From Anaerolineae bacterium (GTDB taxonomy: Bacteria; Chloroflexota; Anaerolineae; 4572-78; NAK82): DNA of 8,811 nucleotides. Positions 1 to 5,628 of the stretch are shown in pieces. A model generated the notes under the pieces. The model made no database searches. It was not told where the DNA came from and worked only from the letters and a program-made list of their open reading frames with translations. The number at the start of each line of letters is the position of its first letter. Position 1 is the stretch's first letter. The stretch covers positions 1 through 8,811 of the forward strand of contig JAUVPY010000073.1 of NCBI GenBank assembly GCA_030598425.1, in the 5' to 3' direction. The position numbers and the translations under genes are program-made.

Positions 1-914
1 AACACAGCCCAGACACGCTCTTCATTTACGCCCATCGTACTCAAGGCTTCGAGCGCAACTGTCCCCGATTGCACCGAGGCCACGTCAGGCGTCACGACCA
101 GTAATACCCTGTCGGCCGCGGTCAATGCGGCGGCTGTGGTACCGCTCAGCGTCGGTGGCAGATCTAACAACGCCAACGAAAAGGTCTGGTGCAGGTTGGC
201 CGCCAACGGTTGAACTAAGCTTGGCGTTACTTCGCCTGCCTCGTTTGGCGAGGTCGTTGACGGCAAAACCTGCACGCCGCTGTCGTGGGTTTGCCAGTGC
301 GGCTGCAAGGTTTCCTTCTCGATTTTCCTGCTTCTTCCCAGGACCTTGCGCAGACCACTGCCAGGGCGCAGGCTCAGCATCAATGCCACGTGACCGGCCA
401 GTGGCGCCATATCGACCAGGGCGACTGGCTCCCGGCGACTGAGGGCCACGGCCACAGATATGTTCGCTGCCAGTGAGGTAACCCCCGACCCGCCGCGCAA
501 ACTGAAGACCGCCACCACGCTCCCTGATTTTACCTCGATGGGAGAGGGGGCTTCACCCAGGAGCCTTTCAACATGGGCCACCAGGTCCGCTGGCTGGACC
601 GTCTTCGGCGTGTAATCGGTTGCGCCAGCCTCCAAAGCGGTTTGCCGATCAATTGGTTGAAAGCGGGCCGTAAAGACCAGAATCTGGATGTCGGCCAGGT
701 CTTCCCGGGCGCGCACACGGCGGCAATACTCGTAGCCATTGACCTTAGGCATCATTACGTCGGCGATGACCAGGTCTGGGTGCTCGGCCTCCGTGATAGA
801 AAGGCCAGTCTCTCCATCTCGGGCGGTCAGCACCCGGTGGCCGGCACGCTTGAGAGCGAACTCGATGAGACGCGTCACGTCGGGATCGTCATCGATGATC
901 AGGATGGTGGCCAC
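1..914 (-). CDS. Response-regulator receiver fused to CpaE/TadZ-like ATPase domain (partial, runs off left edge)
   Basis: The frame is open from a GTG at 914 to the window edge, giving at least 304 residues with the C-terminus missing. Residues 1-120 form a CheY-like receiver with all key residues: acidic triad D8-D10, phosphoacceptor D52 in the IADVMMP motif, T82 and K104. From about residue 132 a MinD/CpaE-type domain begins. Its P-loop reads RGGSGVTS (140-147), so both lysines of the deviant Walker A motif (KGGxGK[ST]) are replaced, by R140 and V145. LVDMAP (166-171) and LLDLPPT near residue 250 fit the later strands of this fold. CpaE/TadZ proteins help place Flp/tad pilus machinery, and such degenerate P-loops are known among them. 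The start is chosen because AAAGGA at 927-922 lies 7 nt upstream and the receiver begins directly after it; a nearby ATG at 920 is out of frame. It follows the 172-residue gene by 25 nt, so it may be cotranscribed with the BMC genes. The family call is good; the pilus role is inference. Confidence 0.88.
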   Translation of the reverse strand, partial: MATILIIDDDPDVTRLIEFALKRAGHRVLTARDGETGLSITEAEHPDLVIADVMMPKVNGYEYCRRVRAREDLADIQILVFTARFQPIDRQTALEAGATDYTPKTVQPADLVAHVERLLGEAPSPIEVKSGSVVAVFSLRGGSGVTSLAANISVAVALSRREPVALVDMAPLAGHVALMLSLRPGSGLRKVLGRSRKIEKETLQPHWQTHDSGVQVLPSTTSPNEAGEVTPSLVQPLAANLHQTFSLALLDLPPTLSGTTAAALTAADRVLLVVTPDVASVQSGTVALEALSTMGVNEERVWAV

Positions 915-939
915 CTCATTGTCCTTTCGTAGATTACTG

Positions 940-1458
940 TCAGTCTTTGTCGGCCACGCAGAAGAGTTCTATGCTTGTTTTGTTAACCAGGATCACCGGT
1001 CCCGAGAATTGCACCTGCGGCAAGAGCGACGACGAGGCCGTGGCCTTCAGCAATGATATGAACTTCTCGGTGCCGATGGTCAGCAAGGCTTGCAAGTCTG
1101 GCTTGCCCGTCACTCTTAGCGAACCTTGAATCTCAAAAGACGGAACGGTGACAAAAACCTCCGTCATTTGCCGTGTCAGTGAGGGATAGACGTGATCTTT
1201 TGAGAGGCCATCTGCTTCAGTGGGAAGTACGGCAAACGTAATCCGATCTTTAAAAATGACTCCCGATTTGAAGTGCGCTACAATTTCACCTGGCTTCTGG
1301 ATTCGGGACACGTAGATATCCTGCATCAGAAGCAGGTTGCTCATCGGATCGCTCAGAATGTCAGCCAGTCGGCGCTTGCCAGTGTCGACATGCCCTGACA
1401 TGCGGTAAGCGGTGGTGAAAAAGTCAGCAGTCAGCAACTCGCCTCGGACGGAAGTCAT
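940..1458 (-). CDS. Protein of unknown function with two similar halves (DUF6812-like by recollection)
   Basis: This 172-residue protein has no signal peptide or membrane segment and no catalytic motif that I recognise. Residues about 18-80 and 108-172 have the same layout: a short strand with a Gly (YRMSG / FEIQG), a helix rich in leucine (LADIL / LQALL), a hydrophobic stretch (NLLLMQD / KFISLLK), then two strands ending in ITFAVLP / IELFCVAD. This suggests an internal duplication of a small beta-rich domain. The first half recalls small bacterial proteins with a motif like RLSDxLN followed by a TD-containing strand (annotated DUF6812, as I remember). That assignment is unverified. The start is well supported: AAGGAG lies 7 nt before the ATG at 1458. 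The gene begins 18 nt after the aldehyde dehydrogenase stop and is followed by the receiver-ATPase gene, so it sits between the BMC and signalling parts of a probable single transcript. The function is unknown. Confidence 0.85.
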   Translation of the reverse strand: MTSVRGELLTADFFTTAYRMSGHVDTGKRRLADILSDPMSNLLLMQDIYVSRIQKPGEIVAHFKSGVIFKDRITFAVLPTEADGLSKDHVYPSLTRQMTEVFVTVPSFEIQGSLRVTGKPDLQALLTIGTEKFISLLKATASSSLLPQVQFSGPVILVNKTSIELFCVADKD

Positions 1459-1476
1459 GGTCCGCTCCTTGCCCTG

Positions 1477-2907
1477 TCACACGATGCGGAAGCTGTCCAC
1501 CAGCGTGCACCGCCGCACGCGAGTGAAGTCGCGCGCCGTCGTCATTCCTTCGCCCGTGGGCGTCGCAATGCTGAACGACGTAAACCCTTCGCCTCCAAAG
1601 CCCAGACCAGCCAGGTTGGGGCCGTTCTTTACGAAAATGCTACCGCCGAACTCGCGTGCCATCCGGCTCAGGTTATCCAGGTTCTTGGAGTGCATTACGG
1701 CCGTGTGGCGATATCCGTGTTCGGCCTCGATGGCCAGGTCAATCGCCTCGTCGGCGTTGCGGACGCGTACCATGGGGATTACGGGCATCAACTGCTCCGT
1801 CCAGACCAGTTGGTGACGCGGATCATCTACCTCGGCCAGGACCAGCCTCACGTCATCGCCAGCATCAACCCCAATCTCCTTAAGAATGTGTCCCGCGTTC
1901 TTGCCCACCCACGCCTTATCGACAACGCTGTGCTTGCCTGGGCCTCGGTCCTCGTGAAAGATCACCTTAAGCAGGCGATTGAGTTGCCACGATGTTACCT
2001 CAACCACCCCGCGAGCCTTGATCGCTGACTTCAATTCGTCGGCTACCGTGTCGACGACGATGAGCTCCTTTTCGTCGGTGCAGATGACATTGTTGTCAAA
2101 CGAGGCTCCCTTTACGATGTCGCGAGCGGCCTGGTCAATATTAGCCGTTTCATCCACGATGATGGGCGGATTGCCCGGGCCAGCGCAGATAGCCTTCTTT
2201 CCAGAGCGCATCGCTTCGCGAACGACCGCCCCGCCGCCGGTCACGACTACCAACTGCGCTCCAGGGTGTTGCATCAGTTCCTGTGCGCTCTCGATAGTTG
2301 GCTCTGCGGTGCAGGTAATGAGATTGAGCGGCCCGCCTGCCTGCCGAATGGCCTGGTTCAACACAGCTACTGTGTGGGCCGATACCAATTTGGCCAGAGG
2401 GTGTACGTTAAAGACAATAGCGTTTCCAGCGGAGATCATGCTGATGATGTTATTGATAATAGTGGATGTAGGATTGGTGCTTGGGGTAATGGAAGCGATA
2501 ACGCCGTAAGGTGCTCGTTCTGTGAGGGTGAGCCCCCGATCTCCAGACCAGGCGACGGGCTCCAAGATCTCTGGTCCGGGTGTCTTCTCAGCGACCAGTA
2601 GGTTCTTCTCGATCTTGTCTTCGTAACGGCCCAGGCCCGTCTCTTGCCACGCCTCGTAGGCAAGCACCTGGGCGTGGTCGCGAGCGGCTTGGCGCACGTG
2701 GCGGACGATGTCCACCCGGCGTGCCAGGGGCAGCAAGTCGAGTTGGTGGAAGGCAAGTGTCGCTGCGTTCACGGCCGAGTCCACATCGGGGAAGATACCC
2801 CATGTGTTATCGCCCGATCCGCTAGCGGGTTGGTCGTTGGGCCTCAACCCACCTACCACTTCTTGCACGATGCGCTCTATTTGGTTCTGATCGATTTGGA
2901 CAGCCAT
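1477..2907 (-). CDS. BMC-associated CoA-acylating aldehyde dehydrogenase (EutE/PduP family)
   Basis: This 476-residue enzyme of the aldehyde dehydrogenase superfamily most resembles EutE and PduP, which convert acetaldehyde or propionaldehyde plus CoA and NAD+ to acyl-CoA and NADH inside metabolosomes. Residues 1-22 form an amphipathic helix with an I-x-x-IV-x-x-VV pattern, separated from the catalytic core by a Gly/Ser/Pro-rich linker. This is the usual layout of an encapsulation peptide. The catalytic Cys is C276 in NNVICTDEKE; N145 lies in TPSTNPT; the family motifs VTGGG (222-226) and GPGNPPIIVDETA (243-255) are present. Length is normal for the family. The ATG at 2907 is preceded by GAGGTG about 7 nt upstream. 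It is the last recognisable enzyme of the BMC run and the likely consumer of the acetaldehyde that DeoC would release. Substrate chain length cannot be read from the sequence; acetaldehyde is inferred from DeoC. Confidence 0.96.
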   Translation of the reverse strand: MAVQIDQNQIERIVQEVVGGLRPNDQPASGSGDNTWGIFPDVDSAVNAATLAFHQLDLLPLARRVDIVRHVRQAARDHAQVLAYEAWQETGLGRYEDKIEKNLLVAEKTPGPEILEPVAWSGDRGLTLTERAPYGVIASITPSTNPTSTIINNIISMISAGNAIVFNVHPLAKLVSAHTVAVLNQAIRQAGGPLNLITCTAEPTIESAQELMQHPGAQLVVVTGGGAVVREAMRSGKKAICAGPGNPPIIVDETANIDQAARDIVKGASFDNNVICTDEKELIVVDTVADELKSAIKARGVVEVTSWQLNRLLKVIFHEDRGPGKHSVVDKAWVGKNAGHILKEIGVDAGDDVRLVLAEVDDPRHQLVWTEQLMPVIPMVRVRNADEAIDLAIEAEHGYRHTAVMHSKNLDNLSRMAREFGGSIFVKNGPNLAGLGFGGEGFTSFSIATPTGEGMTTARDFTRVRRCTLVDSFRIV

Positions 2908-2924
2908 AGGAACCCACCTCTCTG

Positions 2925-3017
2925 TTATTCCTCAGGTGGCCTGGCGGAATGGCCGAAGACGACATCCTTGGTTGCGCGGTCGGATGTTCCTTCCGGGAGG
3001 TGCAAGATCTCGGCCAT
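2925..3017 (-). CDS. Possible 30-residue microprotein between BMC-P and the aldehyde dehydrogenase
   Basis: A short frame opens at an ATG (3017) and ends with TAA at 2927-2925, 17 nt before the dehydrogenase start. The peptide begins MAEILHLPEG and ends SARPPEE. An in-frame GTG at 3026 would add three residues. Third codon positions are mostly G or C, as in the neighbouring genes, and the frame fills most of an otherwise empty 130-nt gap within a tightly packed operon. Against it, no good ribosome binding site precedes either start, the peptide is very short, and I recognise no family. It could be a real small protein read by coupling from the BMC-P stop codon, a remnant of a lost gene, or chance. 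Confidence 0.35.
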   Translation of the reverse strand: MAEILHLPEGTSDRATKDVVFGHSARPPEE

Positions 3018-3037
3018 CGGCTTCACAGTGGACCGCT

Positions 3038-3358
3038 CTAGTCAAATCCTCGGAGGTCGGGAATTGGCTCAACCTTCTGGTACTTCACGTCGCCATCCAC
3101 TTCCCAGGTGTCAACGATAGCCATGATCGCGGCATCGCACGGGCGGCGGTCGGTAAGCACTGTCTGCCGGGCGGAGCTGCCGGTGGCATACAATACTACC
3201 TCATCCAGGCCGGCACCGACAGCATCAGCAGCGACCACATATCCGTCCATTGGCTGCCCGTTGATGTCGAGACGCTGGAGAACCAGGAATTTGAGGCCCT
3301 CCAGCTTCTCGTCCTTGCGGGTGGCGACCAGCGTACCAACGACTTTGCCGAGGAGCAT
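3038..3358 (-). CDS. BMC-P vertex protein (EutN/CcmL family)
   Basis: This 106-residue protein matches the EutN/CcmL family, whose pentamers cap the twelve vertices of the icosahedral shell. The N-terminal strand [15 protein letters not shown], the segment with [15 protein letters not shown], the loop YATGSSAR and the late strand [10 protein letters not shown] are the standard family landmarks in the right order. Length is typical. Its ATG lies 3 nt after the BMC-H stop, with GGGGAAGG just upstream inside the end of the BMC-H gene, so translation of the two is probably coupled. It is the only vertex protein in the window. The C-terminal tail ([10 protein letters not shown]) extends past the usual domain end and has no assigned role. 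Confidence 0.96.
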   Translation of the reverse strand: MLLGKVVGTLVATRKDEKLEGLKFLVLQRLDINGQPMDGYVVAADAVGAGLDEVVLYATGSSARQTVLTDRRPCDAAIMAIVDTWEVDGDVKYQKVEPIPDLRGFD

Positions 3359-3361
3359 TTC

Positions 3362-3670
3362 CTAGCCTTCCCCAAGTTCCTCTTCGGCTTGCTCGGACCG
3401 GCCTAGGGGAAGCACCATGTCAATGTTGAGATGGGGCCGTGGGATGACGTGCACAGATACCACTTCACCGACTCTTTCGGCGCCACGCACGCCTGCTTCA
3501 ACGGCGGCTTTCACGGCGGCCACGTCGCCGCGTACGATGGCCGTCACGTAACCACCGCCAATCTTCTCGTAGTGTACCAGCTCGACTTTGGCGGCCTTGA
3601 CCATGGCGTCTGAGGCCTCGACCATCGCAGCAAATCCCTTGGTTTCGATCATACCGAGTGCTTCGGCCAT
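3362..3670 (-). CDS. BMC-H hexameric shell protein (single BMC domain)
   Basis: This 102-residue protein has one BMC domain (Pfam00936 family). The start [10 protein letters not shown], the helix around [11 protein letters not shown], the pore-loop segment EKIGGGYV (residues 35-42; pore glycines 38-40), the strand [12 protein letters not shown] and the segment [10 protein letters not shown] are all diagnostic. Six copies make the flat hexamer that tiles the shell facets; the central pore lined by the GGG loop is the expected path for small metabolites. After the domain there is a short acidic tail ([11 protein letters not shown]). The ATG at 3670 has a strong ribosome binding site, GGGAGG at 3685-3680 with 9 nt spacing, which fits the high copy number such a protein needs. 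It is the only BMC-H gene in the window, so it should form most of the shell unless others are encoded elsewhere. Confidence 0.97.
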   Translation of the reverse strand: MAEALGMIETKGFAAMVEASDAMVKAAKVELVHYEKIGGGYVTAIVRGDVAAVKAAVEAGVRGAERVGEVVSVHVIPRPHLNIDMVLPLGRSEQAEEELGEG

Positions 3671-3800
3671 ACGAATATTCCTCCCTTTCCCCCGAGATAC
3701 CTCCTAGGGGACCTACAGTTGTTTCCCGTAAGGGGCGTAGAGGGGGCTATTGATGATTGATGAGAGTTGGAGTTTCTGGTGTGTAATTGCAGAGTTGAGA
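3671..3800 (-). promoter_or_regulatory. 130-nt leader ahead of the BMC-H gene with paired Shine-Dalgarno-like sites
   Basis: This is the longest gene-free gap inside the run of BMC genes. Read on the minus strand it holds short repeats (CAACTCT twice; ATCAATC followed by ATCAAT) and then a purine-rich stretch with two Shine-Dalgarno-like sites. The first, TAGGAGG, has no start codon at a usable distance. The second, GGGAGG at 3685-3680, serves BMC-H. TCCCC and GGGGA flank the first site and could form a small hairpin with the site in its loop. I find no convincing -35/-10 pair and no intrinsic terminator. A role in raising BMC-H expression or in mRNA processing is inference. Confidence 0.3.
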
Positions 3801-4439
3801 TTACTCGCGCTTGTCCTGTTCTACCTCCCGGCCCGTCACACCTTCGATTGAAGCTAGGGCCGCGCCGTAGCCAGCCATGATGTCTCGCTCTTCGCCCCCT
3901 AGGTAAACGCGTCCGAAGGAGCCGAAGGCCATCACTTCCAGGATGTTGATTTCAGCCGCCTTCTCAGCTTCGTTGGCGGCTAGTGCGGCGTAACCCGCAG
4001 GCTCGACCTCGAGGACGTACAGGGTCTGACCGGCCAGCAACATGTGACCGTGGCGCATGCGGTTGATAAGCTGCACCTGGTGGGCGTCGATTCTGCGGAT
4101 GATCTGGCTGGAGATCACGCGAGGCTTGCGACGGTCCTCTTCGCGCAGCTCCAAGGCTTCGAGGATAGCGGCTCCGGCGGCGCGCGTTTCGGCCTGCGAT
4201 TCCGAATGGACTTCCAGCAGCCCGTACAGGCGTTCGACGATTTGCAGGCCAGGACGGACCTTGGTGGACTTAAGGGCCACGTCAGTGATGCGGTTGATCT
4301 CAATGCCAGGCGAAATCTCAATCCAGAGCGAAGCATCATTAGGTAAGGGCAGAAAGCCCCGGGCTACCGTGCCCAGAAAGGCAGCGTGTTGCGGCTGCAA
4401 ACTATCGAGAAAGACGTAGCTGCGTAGATCAACGGACAA
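3801..4439 (-). CDS. BMC-T tandem-domain trimeric shell protein
   Basis: This 212-residue protein has two BMC-type domains, roughly residues 5-98 and 106-203, and should form a trimeric pseudohexamer in the shell facets. Typical segments are [10 protein letters not shown] (8-17), ARGFLPLP (26-33), [20 protein letters not shown] (40-59), YGLLEVH (72-78), [15 protein letters not shown] (148-162) and the second-domain pore region [10 protein letters not shown] (171-180). The pattern resembles, from memory, the stacking BMC-T class known from Haliangium ochraceum, which can have gated pores for larger metabolites or cofactors. The start is a TTG at 4439. It is chosen because AAGGAG at 4453-4448 lies 8 nt upstream and the protein opens directly into the conserved first strand; there is no alternative ATG nearby. 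It follows the zinc-finger gene by 65 nt and precedes BMC-H. Confidence 0.94.
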   Translation of the reverse strand: MSVDLRSYVFLDSLQPQHAAFLGTVARGFLPLPNDASLWIEISPGIEINRITDVALKSTKVRPGLQIVERLYGLLEVHSESQAETRAAGAAILEALELREEDRRKPRVISSQIIRRIDAHQVQLINRMRHGHMLLAGQTLYVLEVEPAGYAALAANEAEKAAEINILEVMAFGSFGRVYLGGEERDIMAGYGAALASIEGVTGREVEQDKRE

Positions 4440-4446
4440 GGTGACT

Positions 4447-4453
4447 TCTCCTT
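4447..4453 (-). promoter_or_regulatory. Ribosome binding site deciding the TTG start of BMC-T
   Basis: AAGGAGA lies 8 nt (counted from its last base at 4447) to 7 nt upstream of TTG at 4439-4437. It supports this non-ATG start, since no ATG or GTG is placed to use the site in frame. Confidence 0.75.
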
Positions 4454-4504
4454 CCTATTGACGTGCGGAAGATCCCACTCAGAGCAATGTTCTGGTCTTC
4501 GCTT

Positions 4505-4729
4505 TTAAGCCAGTCTGCTTGACGAAGATGAAAGCTGCCCAGACGCGCTAGCCCAGAGTAGTTGTTGCAGGTGTTCCACTGCCTGTTCGTCATATGCCTT
4601 CTCACCGCATACGTCGCAGATGATGGCCGGCATGCGGTCCACAACTAACAGCGCATCGCCGTGCCACTGAACATAAACCATATCCCGGCGCCGAAGGCGG
4701 CCGGTGTGACAATAGGGACAGATATTCAT
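4505..4729 (-). CDS. YgiT-type zinc-finger protein inside the BMC operon
   Basis: This 74-residue protein has two CxxC knuckles, CPYC (4-7) and CDVC (38-41), separated by a short beta-rich segment with [15 protein letters not shown]. That is the layout of YgiT-type zinc fingers, related to the N-terminal zinc domain of the antitoxin MqsA. There is no helix-turn-helix domain after it, and no MqsR or DUF4258-type toxin next to it, so a toxin-antitoxin role is not supported here. The C-terminus is a low-complexity serine run ([14 protein letters not shown]) not typical of a folded domain. Its ATG overlaps the deoC stop as ATGA (4729-4726), so it should be translated by coupling with the aldolase. 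Its position suggests a cargo or regulatory protein of the compartment or its operon, but the function is unknown. Confidence 0.85.
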   Translation of the reverse strand: MNICPYCHTGRLRRRDMVYVQWHGDALLVVDRMPAIICDVCGEKAYDEQAVEHLQQLLWASASGQLSSSSSRLA

Positions 4730-5619
4730 AAACGCGTTTCAGCCTCTTGTAGTATACTCACGCCGGCACTGGCACCGATACGGGTGGCACCCGCTTCGAC
4801 CATGCCTTTGGCGTCTGTATAGGTACGGATGCCGCCGGCTGCTTTCACTCCCATTCCGGGACCTACCACCCGGCGCATCAGGGCTACGTCGGAAACCGTA
4901 GCGCCACTGGGCCCAAAGCCGGTAGAAGTTTTGACGTAATCGGCGCCGGCCTTCTTGGCCAACTCACAAGCCTTAACTTTCTCTTGCTCGGTAAGAAGCG
5001 CGGCTTCAATGATGACCTTGCAAATCGCCCCATTATTGTGGCAGGTGCGGGTGACCGCTGCGATATCTCGCTCTACCAGATCAGATTCTCCTCCTTTGAC
5101 AGCTCCGATGTTGGCAACCATGTCAATCTCAGTCGCCCCATCATCAATGGCCTGCTGGGCTTCGTAGGCTTTCACCTCAGGTGGGGTAGCGCCCAACGGG
5201 AAACCGACGACGGTGCACACCGCGACATCGGAACCTTTGAGCAATTCGGCGCACAGTTTCACATGAGTGGGATTCACGCAGACAGCAGCGAAACCATATT
5301 GCCGGGCTTCGTGGCACAGTTGCGCTATTTGCGCCTGAGTGGCGTCGGGTTTTAGCAGAGTATGGTCAATAAGGCGGGCGATGTCGCCGTCTACGTGCTG
5401 GATCCCTAAGGTGGCGCTAAAGCGTGAAGCGCCTGCCTCCATTGCCTGACGTACTAGGTGAGGGCGGTGTTGTACGCCTTGGCTCTCGCAGTCAGGGCAA
5501 TTCGGGTCGTGGCCACTGGCGGCCACCGGCGCGTCTGTACGCTTTTCATCGAGCGCTATCAGCACCTGTTGGGTGATCTGTTCCACCAAGCGTTCGATTG
5601 CAGCGGCGTCGTAATGCAT
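4726..5619 (-). CDS. deoC: Deoxyribose-phosphate aldolase with N-terminal encapsulation peptide
   Basis: This 297-residue class I aldolase cleaves 2-deoxyribose 5-phosphate to glyceraldehyde 3-phosphate and acetaldehyde. The core starts near residue 78, with [11 protein letters not shown] (84-94). Catalytic residues are in place: Schiff-base Lys K230 in YVKTSTGFG, the second lysine K259 in GVKAAGGIR, and D166 in EIDMVAN. The first 75 or so residues are extra compared with housekeeping DeoC. Residues 1-23 form an amphipathic helix ([13 protein letters not shown]) typical of an encapsulation peptide, followed by a linker containing a CPDC motif (41-44). This marks the enzyme as microcompartment cargo. 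It starts 9 nt after the isomerase stop and its own stop overlaps the start of the zinc-finger gene. No strong ribosome binding site is seen, so coupled translation is likely. It would supply acetaldehyde to the aldehyde dehydrogenase. Whether deoxyribose 5-phosphate is the true substrate is not shown by the sequence. Confidence 0.96.
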   Translation of the reverse strand: MHYDAAAIERLVEQITQQVLIALDEKRTDAPVAASGHDPNCPDCESQGVQHRPHLVRQAMEAGASRFSATLGIQHVDGDIARLIDHTLLKPDATQAQIAQLCHEARQYGFAAVCVNPTHVKLCAELLKGSDVAVCTVVGFPLGATPPEVKAYEAQQAIDDGATEIDMVANIGAVKGGESDLVERDIAAVTRTCHNNGAICKVIIEAALLTEQEKVKACELAKKAGADYVKTSTGFGPSGATVSDVALMRRVVGPGMGVKAAGGIRTYTDAKGMVEAGATRIGASAGVSILQEAETRL

Positions 5620-5628
5620 CCGGGTAGT

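Noticed and set aside
1979..2509. Plus-strand open frame of 176 codons
   Set aside because: It lies fully antisense to the aldehyde dehydrogenase, whose catalytic motifs are certain, and its translation matches nothing I know.
2938..2960. tRNA-like string GGCGGAATGGCCGAAG on the plus strand
   Set aside because: It resembles the 5' part of a tRNA with a D arm, but no matching acceptor, anticodon or T arm follows at the right distance.
2961..2987. Inverted repeat ACATCC / GGATGT as a terminator or operator
   Set aside because: The stem is only six pairs with a 14-nt loop and no T run, so it is weak and could be chance. It also lies inside the candidate microprotein.
4429..4644. Minus-strand open frame of 71 codons overlapping the zinc-finger gene
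   Set aside because: It is out of frame with the CxxC-containing protein and overlaps the start of BMC-T; it has no domain features.
4505..4729. Toxin-antitoxin module based on the YgiT-type protein
   Set aside because: No toxin gene is adjacent and the protein lacks a DNA-binding domain; both neighbours are BMC genes.
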